The notes under the pieces are model-generated. The model ran no database searches and was not told where the DNA came from. It worked only from the letters and a program-made list of their open reading frames with translations. DNA of 54,126 bases, taken from a virus. Numbering within the stretch: the first letter of the stretch is position 1; every line of letters begins with the position of its first letter. The position numbers were made by a program, and so were the translations under genes. Location of the stretch: positions 1 to 54,126 of the IMG/VR virus record IMGVR_UViG_3300027911_000017; one strand, given 5' to 3'. This document shows, one piece after another, positions 9,141-18,075 of this stretch.

Positions 9141-12100
9141 TGCCTGACATCAAGGTTCAATTACCGGATGGGAATACCGCAAGCTTCCCAGATGGAACAG
9201 CCCATGATGTAATGGAACGAGCGATTCAACAGCACCTAGGCTGGAAGAGTCCTCAAACACAAGCTGCTGCGAATACGAATAGTAATCCAGCGGCACAGGG
9301 AGAGGTGCGTCCGTCCGCTCCTGCTACTCAAGGAACCTTTGAGCGGGGTAATTTTTCAACACTGGATCGTACTAGAGCTATGTTTCAACCTCTAGTAGAT
9401 CATCTGCAAGGACGCCAATACTCCTCTACTACAGGAGCACCTATAGGAGGAAATTTAGCAGATTTTAAGCAATACTACACCTCTCAAGAAAATGAGCACC
9501 GTCCTATTGGACGAGCCATAGATGACTTTGCCAGTGACTTAACTAACGCCCCCGGTCTTATAACCATTGCAGGTATGAAGTATGTACCCGGAGCACTAGG
9601 TAAAGTTCTGGATGCTCACTTTCGAGCAAGCATGATTGAAGGGGTCGTTGACAGATTTCCTGCCTTAAAAGAAGCATGGCAGAAAAATGACCACGATGCT
9701 TTTTGGTATAATCTTACTCATATAGTACTAGGTACTGCTAGTGCCAAGTTTGGTGGAGATGTAGACGCGGCTGCTAAAGATGTTGCAGGAAAAGGTGAGG
9801 TAAAACCAGCTACTACCACAAGTGAAAAGATGAAGGCTGCTGGTGTTCTTCCTGAAGCTAAATCACAGCTTGCAGAACCTTTCTCCTTTAACAGTAAGCC
9901 CCCCACTGAAGCTCAAGCACCTAAGACATCCATTGCTGCCAAGTCAGTTGAGATCACAAAAGTCGCAGCAGCTCCCGGTCCTCCCTCACCTGTAAAAGAA
10001 GATGAGAAAACACAGGCTCTAATCGCTCCTCTTCCTTCTATTACTGATGGCTACGCAGGAACTCCTGTGCCTCTGACTCGTTTCCCTAAGTCTATTAGAG
10101 ACGATCTTGCACAGCAAGGGCAAACCAAGGGTCTTGGCAAGGTTGACTTATTCAAACCCAAACCCCCAGTACCTGTAGATAATGTAACCGTACAGGCCAG
10201 AGCCACAGAAATCCTACGCCAGAGTTCCGGTAATCGAACCAAAGCAGATGCCATAGAACAGGCTAAGACTGAGCTAGCTCAAAAGGTCGAAGAGCCCAAG
10301 GCTCCCAAAGTTCTTCCTGCCACTCCTAAAGAAGAGGTAGTTGCAAAGGCCCCGGAGCCACAAGCCACCCCCGAGGGTCCCAGTACTCCACAAGACCTCT
10401 TAACTAAACTCACTGACATTCACACACGCATGGCTAATCATACCCAGCTCATTGACGGAGCAGAGAATGATTCCCATGCGGCGGACTTGCAGGCCTATAG
10501 AGATAAGCTAGAAGATGCTGCACGCACAACTCTTCATCAGGGCCTCTTGGGTCTTTCAACCAAGGATATTCCTGTGTTTAGGGATACTCTTACCAAGACC
10601 GCAGAACGCTATGAAGCCCAAGCTAAGGCTATCACAGAGCTTACCGATACTACTGTAAAGTCACGCGGCATCAACAAAGAACTATCTGAGATGCTGGCTA
10701 TTGGTGGCCCAGCACGCGAGATCGTAGCTCCTGACGGTACACGGGCTTACATGAAACCGGATGCTGAAGTTAAGGGAGGGCTTCGCTTCCTTATTCAAAC
10801 TCTTCGTGGAGAGAAGCCTCGATTTGAATATAAGCTTAATGGTACACCAGATGGACGTAATCCTGAAGAGTTCATGCAAGAACTCCTTCCACAACTTCAA
10901 CGACGAGAAGAAGTAGTTGACAGCTTTAAGGACATTGTAGAACACGCGAAAGACCTTGGAATAAGTGTCCAAGAAGCTGCCGATCATAAAGGTACTAGCC
11001 TTCAAGAACTACAAGAAGAAATGGAAGGTATTGATTCCCGATATGGAAAGTTCTACAATCAAGAACCCGCTAAGCGTGCAGTCCTTAACAAGCCACGTGT
11101 AGGACCAGACGGTAAAGAGACCATGCTGGGTTCCGGTATTGGTCGCCGTCCAAAGGCTCCCATTGAGCTAGATGAACATGGGATGCCCAAGTCTCAAGGA
11201 CCCTTGGACGGGTGGACCGATGCCAAGATGAAGGCTGTCTTTGGCGGTAAGTACAAACAAATCAAGGGTAACGAAGAAGCCTTCTACAAGGAAGCCGATC
11301 AGCTTTCTGAACGTGGACAACTGATGCGGCAGGCTGCTGCTGATGCCGATAAAGAAATTCTAACTCGTAAACAAGCGAGTCAGGGTGGCTTTATAGGTGA
11401 TGGCCCCCGTGTGCCCGGACGAGTTCGTGGGGATGTAGAAAGAGCTAAACTAGCCCCACAATCGGATGACTTTCTCGCCAAGTCTAAAGCTTTCTTTAAG
11501 GGTATGCCGGAGTCGCTACAACCACGTGTTTTGAAACCCGGAGAGCAGGGAGGTTACATTGGGTTTCTTGTACTTGACAGTAAAGGACAAACTAATTGGG
11601 TTGGTATACCTAGAACCCATTCCGAATTTGCCGAAGCCCTTTATCCTGAGTTAAAGCACGCTACTAAAGATACAGCTTTACAAACGGTATTGGCTAATCC
11701 AAACATCGTGCGTAAAGCCCATATGAGTTCATATGAAATCCACGACACAACAAACCGTGGCGCAGTTCATATGATTGATATGGATACCCTAGCAGATCGT
11801 GTAACAAATCGAGAGTTGTATATAGATACTAAAGATAGAATAGGAGCTGTTCGAACTCTTACCATTCCTCCAGAATGGAACAAGCTTCATGAAGCTATAG
11901 AGATAGCTAGAAATAAAGATATTACTTTTCGTCTTCCTTCCGAACGCGGCAGTACAGGTGTACAGCGGCTAACTGGAATGGCTGCTGGAGGTGTTGCTGG
12001 AGGTGTTGCGGGAACTGCCATTGGCGGACCTATAGGTGGAGCTATTGGTGCAGGAGCTGGCATGATTGTGGGTGCAACTGCCCATGATATCATGACTAGT

Positions 12101-15100
12101 CCACGCATGGATAAGTTTCTGAATAACTTCATAGTCAGTATTCATAATACAGGTATGTCCTTAAACACCTTTCTCAAGGGAGCCCCTGAACCCGATATTG
12201 CTTCTCCTGAGATTAAAGCTATTCGTCAAGCGCAAGACATGCACCAAAATCGAGGGGCTCAAACTTGGATGGACCGTTTTCATACCCTTGCACAGAACTA
12301 CGCAAAGGGTGTTGATCCATTTGCAATGATTGCTGATCCCGCGAATCAAAGTTTTCTAAATCGCGCCATTCTTAAGATGGGCGAAGGGACAACTGCGTTT
12401 AACAAGCTTAAGCTTCCAGATGAACAGAGTCTTTATCTAGCTGCCAAGGATGCCAAGGGTGTCGCTCTTGGTGGACGAGCAGATATGAAGATGACGTATA
12501 ACGCTGTTATGCGTGAAGCCAAACAAGCTGGCTTGTATGAACGAACGACTGACTGGGGTCGAATGCTTCAGTTGAAGCGTGGCTTCGATGTTATTCAAGA
12601 GCACATGCAAACTCTTGATGGAGAGATACAAAAAGCCCAACAAGGACTCTCTAATCCTAACAATACAGTTGTAGAAGACGCAGCCTTTCAAGCTAAAATA
12701 AAGGAATTACAAGGCTATAAAGATGCCGTTCAGAAGCGCGTAGATCAGGGTAAAGCCGCGCCTGAAGGGATTACACCACAAAAACTACAGCAAATGATGT
12801 CGGACTTTCAAGGCAATCTCAATGTAAATGATCGAATGAAGATCAATCAATATTGGGATAGGGTGTTCTCTGCGCGTGAGAAGATTCTTGACATGCTGCA
12901 TAACAATGGCTTAGTCTCTACTGAAGCATATCAAACCTATAAAGCACGCGGTAAGGAATACATTCCCCTTGATCGTATTATGGATGATCTTGCGGATAAT
13001 AAGTTTCACTCTTCTGCTGATCCTTTGAATGTGAAACAACAAACAGTCATTCGTGAACTAGAAGGTAGCGAAAGAATTCCTGTTGATCCATGGGAAGCTT
13101 TATCTAAAGCAGACTCTAAAGCTTTCAATCAACTTGTTCGTAATGAGGTCATGCGACATGCTGTATCTCTTGCTCAAGCCTATCCACAACAACTAGGTGC
13201 TGAGTTTAAGAAAGTAAGCGATACCTACAGACCAAAGCAAGGTGAACAGATTGTCGGACAGTATATAGATGGCAAGCCTGTTAAGTATGCCGTACCTGAT
13301 TACCTAGGGGACGTACTCAACGGCTATCCACAAGCTGCCAAGACAGCTATGAGTATCTATGCAAAGTGGGCAGCCTCTGCTTTTAAGAGAAGTGCTACTG
13401 TTGCTAATCTATCCTTTCAACTGGCAAGCTTGTCTACTCATGCTTTATCAGCCTTGGCTCTTGGAGAGAGTAACAGTAAGGATGTTGGACGCTTTGCTAC
13501 CAGTTGGCTTTCTAGTGCTAAGTCCGTGCTCACTCAAGATGCCGAGTTTAGAGAATTAGTAAGAAGTGGGGCAACCTTTGGTGGAATGCAAGCACAGCTT
13601 GATCCAGAGTATTTCTCTAGTCCCTCAGACTTAGGCTGGAAAGAGAAGCTGGCAAAGAGACAGATTCTTAACGTGGCGGAAGATGCCGCAGCTACATTAG
13701 AGAATATCAATCGCCTTACTACGTTTAAGAATGCTCGACTGGATGGACACAGTATCAGAGCTTCAGCTATTGAAGCGAAGTACCGTGGAGGTGCGCCTGA
13801 TTTCTCTCGCGTGGGTGATGCTACAAGTTCCTTTGGCAAGCTGTTTATGTTTATGACAGCGCATATGGCTTACGCTAAACAGTTTGGGGATGTCATTAGA
13901 AAAGACCCCGCACGGATCGGCGGCATCATGTTGGCTTCCGCAGGAGCAACGATGGCTCTTGCTTATTGGAATAGTCAACAAAAGGACTCGGATGGCAACC
14001 CTCTTATGCGTAAGGTTAGTACAGAGGAGAGGTTACGTAACTGGGTATTACTTACTCCCTTTCATTACAGGGATACAGTTACAGGTGTAGAGCGTGCTTA
14101 TCAGGTTAACTTTCCTAAGCCCTTCTATGGGCAAGCTGCTATCAATCCTATAGAGCAGGCCTTCTCTAATGTTATTAGTAAAGAAGATCGTACAGGTACA
14201 CAGCAAGCTTTAGATGTGCTGGGTCACATGAGTCCAGTACCTTTGCGTTTAGAGCAAGGTAACTTGGCAAGCTCTGGGGCTACTAGTCTTGTAGCCTCCA
14301 TGCATCCTATATTGAAAACAGGCATTCAACAGTTCGCAAATCAAGACGACTTTGGACATCCTATTGTCCCTCAAAGTCAACAAAAGATTGACCCCTCTCA
14401 GCAAATTGGTCTTCACACAACTTCAACGGCTCAGTATGTAGGGCAGGGTGGAACCAAGGGAGCCTTAGGTGGAGGTGTGCTTGGGGCAGTTGTTGGAGGT
14501 CTTGTTGGAGGAAAAGAGGGAGCAGCGGTGGGTGGGACCCTTGGGGTGGCCATTGGGCAGCACGGCATTTCCCCACGACGTATTGATGCCGGAATGCGGT
14601 CCATGTTCGCCAGTTCTGCCACACAGACTGAGTCCTATCTTAACCCCTTCTTTGAGTCGCATGATAGCTCTAAGGTAAGTCAGACACCTCTTGACATAGC
14701 TAAGTCAGCTCCTATTATCGGGCCTACGATACGTAAGTACATGGGCTCTGGTATAGATCAAGAGGGTATGACAAGGCAGAAGAACTTTGAGCGTGTTACG
14801 GAGTCGGGTAAGCAGGCGGCTGCTACATTTGCCCACCTTCAACAAGCCGATCCTGCCCACGCCGCTCAGTACTATGTCGCCCACCGCAATGATATATACA
14901 TGGGTACCATTGCGGATAAGTTACAGAAAGAGGTACAAGATATAGATAAGTACATGAGCCACCTACGGGTTCAACCTGTAGGGGGTCCGGATTCCGGATT
15001 AACTTCTGAAACACAACGACTGGACATGCTACAAGAGGCATACAAAAGAAAGCAGAACATGCTTGATCTTGGCTTAAAGCTGTTCAAGGAAGGTCCTCCA

Positions 15101-15154
15101 TCTTTAGGAAGTACGGTAGCTTCACCCGGACAGGGCCAAGGTAACGCCAGATAA
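9140..15154 (+). CDS. Giant internal virion / ejection protein, gp16-like
   Basis: 2004 residues, by far the largest protein here. The N-terminus has the short LPDG-FPDGT motif followed by VMERAIQQH, seen at the start of many phage ejection proteins. A Pro/Ala/Lys-rich disordered region spans about 210-420. Two glycine-zipper membrane-like segments lie at about 944-985 and 1771-1810 (alternating GG, AGG, GVAGG). Residues about 1390-1720 resemble the large-polyvalent-protein type helical domain (SFQLASLSTH, FGKLFMFMTAHMAY, then a KPFYGQAA region). No lysozyme or transglycosylase motif was recognised, unlike T7 gp16. It should be packaged and injected with the DNA. Confidence 0.65.
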   Translation: MPDIKVQLPDGNTASFPDGTAHDVMERAIQQHLGWKSPQTQAAANTNSNPAAQGEVRPSAPATQGTFERGNFSTLDRTRAMFQPLVDHLQGRQYSSTTGAPIGGNLADFKQYYTSQENEHRPIGRAIDDFASDLTNAPGLITIAGMKYVPGALGKVLDAHFRASMIEGVVDRFPALKEAWQKNDHDAFWYNLTHIVLGTASAKFGGDVDAAAKDVAGKGEVKPATTTSEKMKAAGVLPEAKSQLAEPFSFNSKPPTEAQAPKTSIAAKSVEITKVAAAPGPPSPVKEDEKTQALIAPLPSITDGYAGTPVPLTRFPKSIRDDLAQQGQTKGLGKVDLFKPKPPVPVDNVTVQARATEILRQSSGNRTKADAIEQAKTELAQKVEEPKAPKVLPATPKEEVVAKAPEPQATPEGPSTPQDLLTKLTDIHTRMANHTQLIDGAENDSHAADLQAYRDKLEDAARTTLHQGLLGLSTKDIPVFRDTLTKTAERYEAQAKAITELTDTTVKSRGINKELSEMLAIGGPAREIVAPDGTRAYMKPDAEVKGGLRFLIQTLRGEKPRFEYKLNGTPDGRNPEEFMQELLPQLQRREEVVDSFKDIVEHAKDLGISVQEAADHKGTSLQELQEEMEGIDSRYGKFYNQEPAKRAVLNKPRVGPDGKETMLGSGIGRRPKAPIELDEHGMPKSQGPLDGWTDAKMKAVFGGKYKQIKGNEEAFYKEADQLSERGQLMRQAAADADKEILTRKQASQGGFIGDGPRVPGRVRGDVERAKLAPQSDDFLAKSKAFFKGMPESLQPRVLKPGEQGGYIGFLVLDSKGQTNWVGIPRTHSEFAEALYPELKHATKDTALQTVLANPNIVRKAHMSSYEIHDTTNRGAVHMIDMDTLADRVTNRELYIDTKDRIGAVRTLTIPPEWNKLHEAIEIARNKDITFRLPSERGSTGVQRLTGMAAGGVAGGVAGTAIGGPIGGAIGAGAGMIVGATAHDIMTSPRMDKFLNNFIVSIHNTGMSLNTFLKGAPEPDIASPEIKAIRQAQDMHQNRGAQTWMDRFHTLAQNYAKGVDPFAMIADPANQSFLNRAILKMGEGTTAFNKLKLPDEQSLYLAAKDAKGVALGGRADMKMTYNAVMREAKQAGLYERTTDWGRMLQLKRGFDVIQEHMQTLDGEIQKAQQGLSNPNNTVVEDAAFQAKIKELQGYKDAVQKRVDQGKAAPEGITPQKLQQMMSDFQGNLNVNDRMKINQYWDRVFSAREKILDMLHNNGLVSTEAYQTYKARGKEYIPLDRIMDDLADNKFHSSADPLNVKQQTVIRELEGSERIPVDPWEALSKADSKAFNQLVRNEVMRHAVSLAQAYPQQLGAEFKKVSDTYRPKQGEQIVGQYIDGKPVKYAVPDYLGDVLNGYPQAAKTAMSIYAKWAASAFKRSATVANLSFQLASLSTHALSALALGESNSKDVGRFATSWLSSAKSVLTQDAEFRELVRSGATFGGMQAQLDPEYFSSPSDLGWKEKLAKRQILNVAEDAAATLENINRLTTFKNARLDGHSIRASAIEAKYRGGAPDFSRVGDATSSFGKLFMFMTAHMAYAKQFGDVIRKDPARIGGIMLASAGATMALAYWNSQQKDSDGNPLMRKVSTEERLRNWVLLTPFHYRDTVTGVERAYQVNFPKPFYGQAAINPIEQAFSNVISKEDRTGTQQALDVLGHMSPVPLRLEQGNLASSGATSLVASMHPILKTGIQQFANQDDFGHPIVPQSQQKIDPSQQIGLHTTSTAQYVGQGGTKGALGGGVLGAVVGGLVGGKEGAAVGGTLGVAIGQHGISPRRIDAGMRSMFASSATQTESYLNPFFESHDSSKVSQTPLDIAKSAPIIGPTIRKYMGSGIDQEGMTRQKNFERVTESGKQAAATFAHLQQADPAHAAQYYVAHRNDIYMGTIADKLQKEVQDIDKYMSHLRVQPVGGPDSGLTSETQRLDMLQEAYKRKQNMLDLGLKLFKEGPPSLGSTVASPGQGQGNAR
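10365..10380 (-). repeat. GGACCC-N-GGGTGG hairpin motif, copy 3
   Basis: Reverse orientation, loop TCGG on the minus strand, inside the giant ejection protein gene. Confidence 0.75.
11198..11215 (+). repeat. GGACCC-N-GGGTGG hairpin motif, copy 4
   Basis: Loop TTGGAC, inside the giant ejection protein gene, preceded by CAA and followed by ACC. Confidence 0.75.
14535..14549 (+). repeat. GGACCC-N-GGGTGG hairpin motif, copy 5
   Basis: Loop TTG, inside the second glycine-zipper coding stretch of the giant ejection protein. Confidence 0.7.
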
Positions 15155-15164
15155 GTGAGGGCTC

Positions 15165-15887
15165 ATGGGCAATAAAAAACCGAGATACCCTATTAGGGAG
15201 TATCTCGGCAAGTATGGACGTTGGGTTCTAGTAATGAAAGGAAGAGCGTGGTGGAAGTTTACCAGCACTACTCTTGACCGACTACAAGAGATGTTTCCTA
15301 CCCACTTGGGTGTAGAGCATTTTACAAGTGTTGAGCTAGCCGACTACAGAGCCGTTCGTCTCAGGCATGGAATAGCTTCCACAACCTTACGGTTGGAGTT
15401 CATGGTCTTTAACCAGTTCTGGACTTGGCTAAGAGAAGATCGTGGCTTGATGCTTAACAATCCAGCTAGGGCTGTACTCAAGTCCATAGCTAAGCCCAAA
15501 GGTACCAAAGCAATCGGTGGCTTTAGTCTACAAGCTGTTGAACAACTCCTAGCGGAATGCCCTACCAATGTAGAGAAGCGGTTCGTACTGGGTATTCTTA
15601 CCGGGGGTCCTTTGCCAACCGGAAGAGCATACAGAGAGATTAAGAACGCCGCACTTCGTATCGGATGGCTTGGCTTTAGCTTTAAGGAACTTCGTGTGCG
15701 CTCTCGTAGCAGGTTTGCGCTGGATGTAATTAAGGCGTACTGCCAGCAAGTCTTGGATTCCCTTACTCCTGAACCCCAACCGGAGAGCAACCCCTTCAGA
15801 ACAATCGAGAGTACGCCCCTTGATGAAGGGGCCACGGTCAGTGACTACAGCCACGACACTCCGGTGGTTCACGGGGTTAATCAATAA
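15165..15887 (+). CDS. Degenerate tyrosine-recombinase-like protein
   Basis: 240 residues, last gene of the plus-strand virion block, with a GTGAGGG ribosome site. Residues 35-110 look like the SAM-like core-binding domain of tyrosine recombinases (SVELADYRAVRLRHGIAS, FNQFWTWLRED, NNPARAV). Residues 121-200 look like a shortened catalytic domain: VLGILTGG stands where the first catalytic Arg motif should be, and only about 20 residues later GFSFKELRVRS replaces the usual FTFHDLRHT box. The His-x-x-Arg motif, the beta-sheet module and the nucleophilic Tyr are not recognisable, so it should not be an active integrase. The last 339 bases overlap the RlpA-like gene on the other strand. Confidence 0.55.
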   Translation: MGNKKPRYPIREYLGKYGRWVLVMKGRAWWKFTSTTLDRLQEMFPTHLGVEHFTSVELADYRAVRLRHGIASTTLRLEFMVFNQFWTWLREDRGLMLNNPARAVLKSIAKPKGTKAIGGFSLQAVEQLLAECPTNVEKRFVLGILTGGPLPTGRAYREIKNAALRIGWLGFSFKELRVRSRSRFALDVIKAYCQQVLDSLTPEPQPESNPFRTIESTPLDEGATVSDYSHDTPVVHGVNQ

Positions 15888-16145
15888 CAACCTTGTGCCG
15901 AAGGGCAGAGTCTTGTGAGCTACTGTCATAGCCATAGGGTTATAGGGCCTCCCATTAGCCATAGTGGAACCCATCTCTGCCCCGTACCAGCTACTTCGCA
16001 TCACCTCTCTTGAAGGGATGAAGACTTGAACCACCCAAAGGGTCCTAGGACTAACCCCATGCGTAGGGGCCTTCATCATCGTTGAAGCCTGTAGCATCGG
16101 AGTTAAGAGAAGGCAGAACAAGGGAATGATCTTCTTCAAGGTCAT
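15549..16145 (-). CDS. RlpA-like lytic transglycosylase, secreted
   Basis: 198 residues from the ATG at 16145, which has an AGGAG site 7 bases upstream. The N-terminus is a Sec signal peptide (LKKIIPLFCLLLTPMLQAS). The double-psi beta-barrel follows at about residues 51-142: SSWYG, then VAHKTLPFGT with His77, then VVTDRGPF with Asp103. These match the His and Asp needed for activity in bacterial RlpA, which cleaves peptidoglycan lacking stem peptides. It is probably this phage's cell-wall-degrading or lysis enzyme; no classical endolysin was seen. Its first 95 bases overlap the dNMP kinase gene in another frame, and its 3' half overlaps the recombinase-like gene antisense. Confidence 0.75.
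   Translation of the reverse strand: MTLKKIIPLFCLLLTPMLQASTMMKAPTHGVSPRTLWVVQVFIPSREVMRSSWYGAEMGSTMANGRPYNPMAMTVAHKTLPFGTRLLLINPVNHRSVVAVVTDRGPFIKGRTLDCSEGVALRLGFRSKGIQDLLAVRLNYIQRKPATRAHTKFLKAKAKPSDTKCGVLNLSVCSSGWQRTPGKNTQYEPLLYIGRAFR
16031..16046 (-). repeat. GGACCC-N-GGGTGG hairpin motif, copy 6
   Basis: Reverse orientation, loop CTTT/TTT region, within the signal-to-barrel linker of the RlpA-like gene, just past the end of the kinase gene. Confidence 0.75.
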
Positions 16146-16734
16146 TAAAGTCTCCTGTAATAATGTTCCATACTCCTGTAGCCTTCTTTTTAAGATCACG
16201 CAGGTCCCCATCTTTAACGTCAATTTCAAAGTCCCATCCCTTATAGTTATCTAAGGCGATTTCACTTAGATGATTAGGATCACGGGTGGGGTCTTGATAC
16301 AATGAACCATCTTTCATGCGGCGGATTACCTTAATCAGGTGTCCGCCGTTTTGCTTTATGTACTCAGCTTCGTTAGGATAACGAACATCTGCTACGATAG
16401 CTACGTCTGGATTCTCTTTCTTGATACGTGCGGCTAATGTTGTCACCCATATGTCCGGATTACGTTTGCGAGCTACTTCAGTTCCATACCACTGTAAAAT
16501 CTTTGTATAGCCGTAAATTGGATCGTCTTTGCAGGCTGGAATTTGTTTAGTCTGGTGAGCAAGCTGCCATTGAGGAAGAAGTTCATTATGATGGTCTCGA
16601 CAATAGAGTTTGAGTTCATCAGCGAAGCCATAGATACGTGCGACAGCATCTGAGGCTCGCGCAAGGTCCTTGAGGTACTCAGCTACTAGGTTCTTACCTT
16701 GACGCGCTTTGTGGGCTATACCTATGCGGATCAT
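16051..16734 (-). CDS. Deoxynucleoside monophosphate kinase
   Basis: 227 residues. The N-terminus IGIAHKARQGKN is the P-loop of the phage dNMP kinase family (usual form G-x-x-x-A-R-x-G-K-D). The middle contains the family's IVADVRYPNEAEYI box, which resembles the region around the acceptor site. It converts dNMPs to dNDPs for phage DNA synthesis in the cytoplasm. The start overlaps the HAD nucleotidase stop as ATGA, so the two nucleotide enzymes are translationally coupled. Confidence 0.75.
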   Translation of the reverse strand: MIRIGIAHKARQGKNLVAEYLKDLARASDAVARIYGFADELKLYCRDHHNELLPQWQLAHQTKQIPACKDDPIYGYTKILQWYGTEVARKRNPDIWVTTLAARIKKENPDVAIVADVRYPNEAEYIKQNGGHLIKVIRRMKDGSLYQDPTRDPNHLSEIALDNYKGWDFEIDVKDGDLRDLKKKATGVWNIITGDFNDLEEDHSLVLPSLNSDATGFNDDEGPYAWG

Positions 16735-17315
16735 TGTGCTGCCTCCTGAATAAGCAATGCAAACTCATCGAAACTCTTAACGCGAGGGATCACCCAAGCA
16801 CCTGTGTCCTGATTGTAGGTAGCGTCATACAGATACGTCTTGGTTTGAGGACTAGTCTGATGCACATCTATACAGTTCTTTGGTCTATCGTCTATGAAGT
16901 AATTGAGATTTAGTCCAGCAGCTATTGGGCCTTTACGATCCGATATAATTACCGTAGGGTTGTAAAGTCCATAGTTTCGTTTAAGCCATATTTTAGTCTG
17001 TTCTTCAATCGGATAACCGGAGCCATCCTTGCGATTGGTGATAAAAATAACTCGATGTTTCTCTGCCATGGAGACGAGCTTATCAGTAGCTGGCATCTTG
17101 GCATGATTAAGCCACCAGTTAGGAATGCCATCAATAGCTTTCCACATGTTATTCTCTTGTTCCTTTGAAACACCAATGGATTCAAAAGACCAGCCTGTTT
17201 GGACTTTATCATAGGTATCTATTCCAAAGTTTTCCCATAACAGCTTACGAGCGGCTGTTGTAAAATCGGCAATAACTCCATCTACATCTACCCCTACATT
17301 AAATCTTTTTGCCAT
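16731..17315 (-). CDS. HAD-family 5'(3')-deoxyribonucleotidase-like phosphatase
   Basis: 194 residues from the ATG at 17315, which follows a GGGGGT site; longer in-frame starts at 17330 (ATG) and 17336 (TTG) exist. HAD motifs are in order: D10-V-D12-G-V (nucleophile and acid), FITNRKD near 91-97, Lys128 in SDRKGP, and FIDDRPKN with Asp142-Asp143. The layout matches the small NT5C-type nucleotidases that dephosphorylate dNMPs. Its coupling to a dNMP kinase suggests pool adjustment. The N-terminal 17 bases overlap the metallophosphoesterase gene. Confidence 0.7.
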   Translation of the reverse strand: MAKRFNVGVDVDGVIADFTTAARKLLWENFGIDTYDKVQTGWSFESIGVSKEQENNMWKAIDGIPNWWLNHAKMPATDKLVSMAEKHRVIFITNRKDGSGYPIEEQTKIWLKRNYGLYNPTVIISDRKGPIAAGLNLNYFIDDRPKNCIDVHQTSPQTKTYLYDATYNQDTGAWVIPRVKSFDEFALLIQEAAQ

Positions 17316-18075
17316 ACACTTTACCCCCATAGGCAAACCGACCCTTATGAATTACAACAGAGTAGTAGTTAAACTGCCCGTCAGGAAAGACATTGATTAT
17401 ATTGATTCCATGCAACCATGCCGTAGGACGGTTACGTAAATACCCCGGATTGACATTTCCAGTAGTAGGCGAAATGTATCCCTGCCATTTATTGATATGT
17501 TCAACAGGAGATATCTTCGTGAAGGTTTGAGGGGAATGAGTGTGTCCCGCCAATACGTTACAGGCGTAGGTTTCGACTGCTTTCTTAGCAGGCATAGTTC
17601 CAGCTTGGTTCCCAATCCCACTAAGCACCTCTCCGTGAATGACCTTGAGCTTCCCGAGGGAGTATGCATGTCCCAGTGGAATAATCTTCCATCCCCGTTC
17701 AATAAGTTTAAGATTAGCCACATGATCTATAACACCTTCCAGTTCAGGGTGTTCCTCGATCAAATCTTGTTCAAAGCGTTCGTGATTGCCGATGATCCAA
17801 ACCTTCTCACAAGTCTTGGGAAGAACTTTCTCAAGTGGTGTTAGAATGTCATGTTCAAAACCCTTGATTGAATTGGCATAAGCCCTTCGAGTACGAAACA
17901 AAGGCTTACCTTTTGTATGGTGGGAGATTTCATCAAAGTGAAATTGATCGCCCCCGAAGATATAGACATCAGGAGGATTGGCTTTGAGAAAGTCAAGTTC
18001 AGCCTCCCATGTTGGTTTATCATACAAAGGGTAATGCTTATCGAAATCTGCTACTGCTGTGCGAATTTTATCCAC
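17299..18075 (-). CDS. Calcineurin-like metallophosphoesterase
   Basis: 258 residues from a GTG at 18075 behind a GGGAG site, giving an 8-base overlap with the helicase gene; an ATG at 18132 would overlap it by 65 bases. Metal-binding motifs are complete: D-K-H at residues 12-14, GGDQ at 41-44, GNHE at 96-99, IHGE at about 146-149 and GHTH at 177-180. Phage members of this family act on nucleotides or DNA ends. The place between helicase and nucleotide-metabolism genes suggests a replication-linked nuclease or phosphatase. Confidence 0.75.
   Translation of the reverse strand: MDKIRTAVADFDKHYPLYDKPTWEAELDFLKANPPDVYIFGGDQFHFDEISHHTKGKPLFRTRRAYANSIKGFEHDILTPLEKVLPKTCEKVWIIGNHERFEQDLIEEHPELEGVIDHVANLKLIERGWKIIPLGHAYSLGKLKVIHGEVLSGIGNQAGTMPAKKAVETYACNVLAGHTHSPQTFTKISPVEHINKWQGYISPTTGNVNPGYLRNRPTAWLHGINIINVFPDGQFNYYSVVIHKGRFAYGGKVYGKKI

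Noticed and set aside
14361-14678. Antisense frames opposite the second glycine zipper
   Set aside because: They mirror the GGN codons of the ejection protein as Pro/Ala-rich sequence and are typical shadows.
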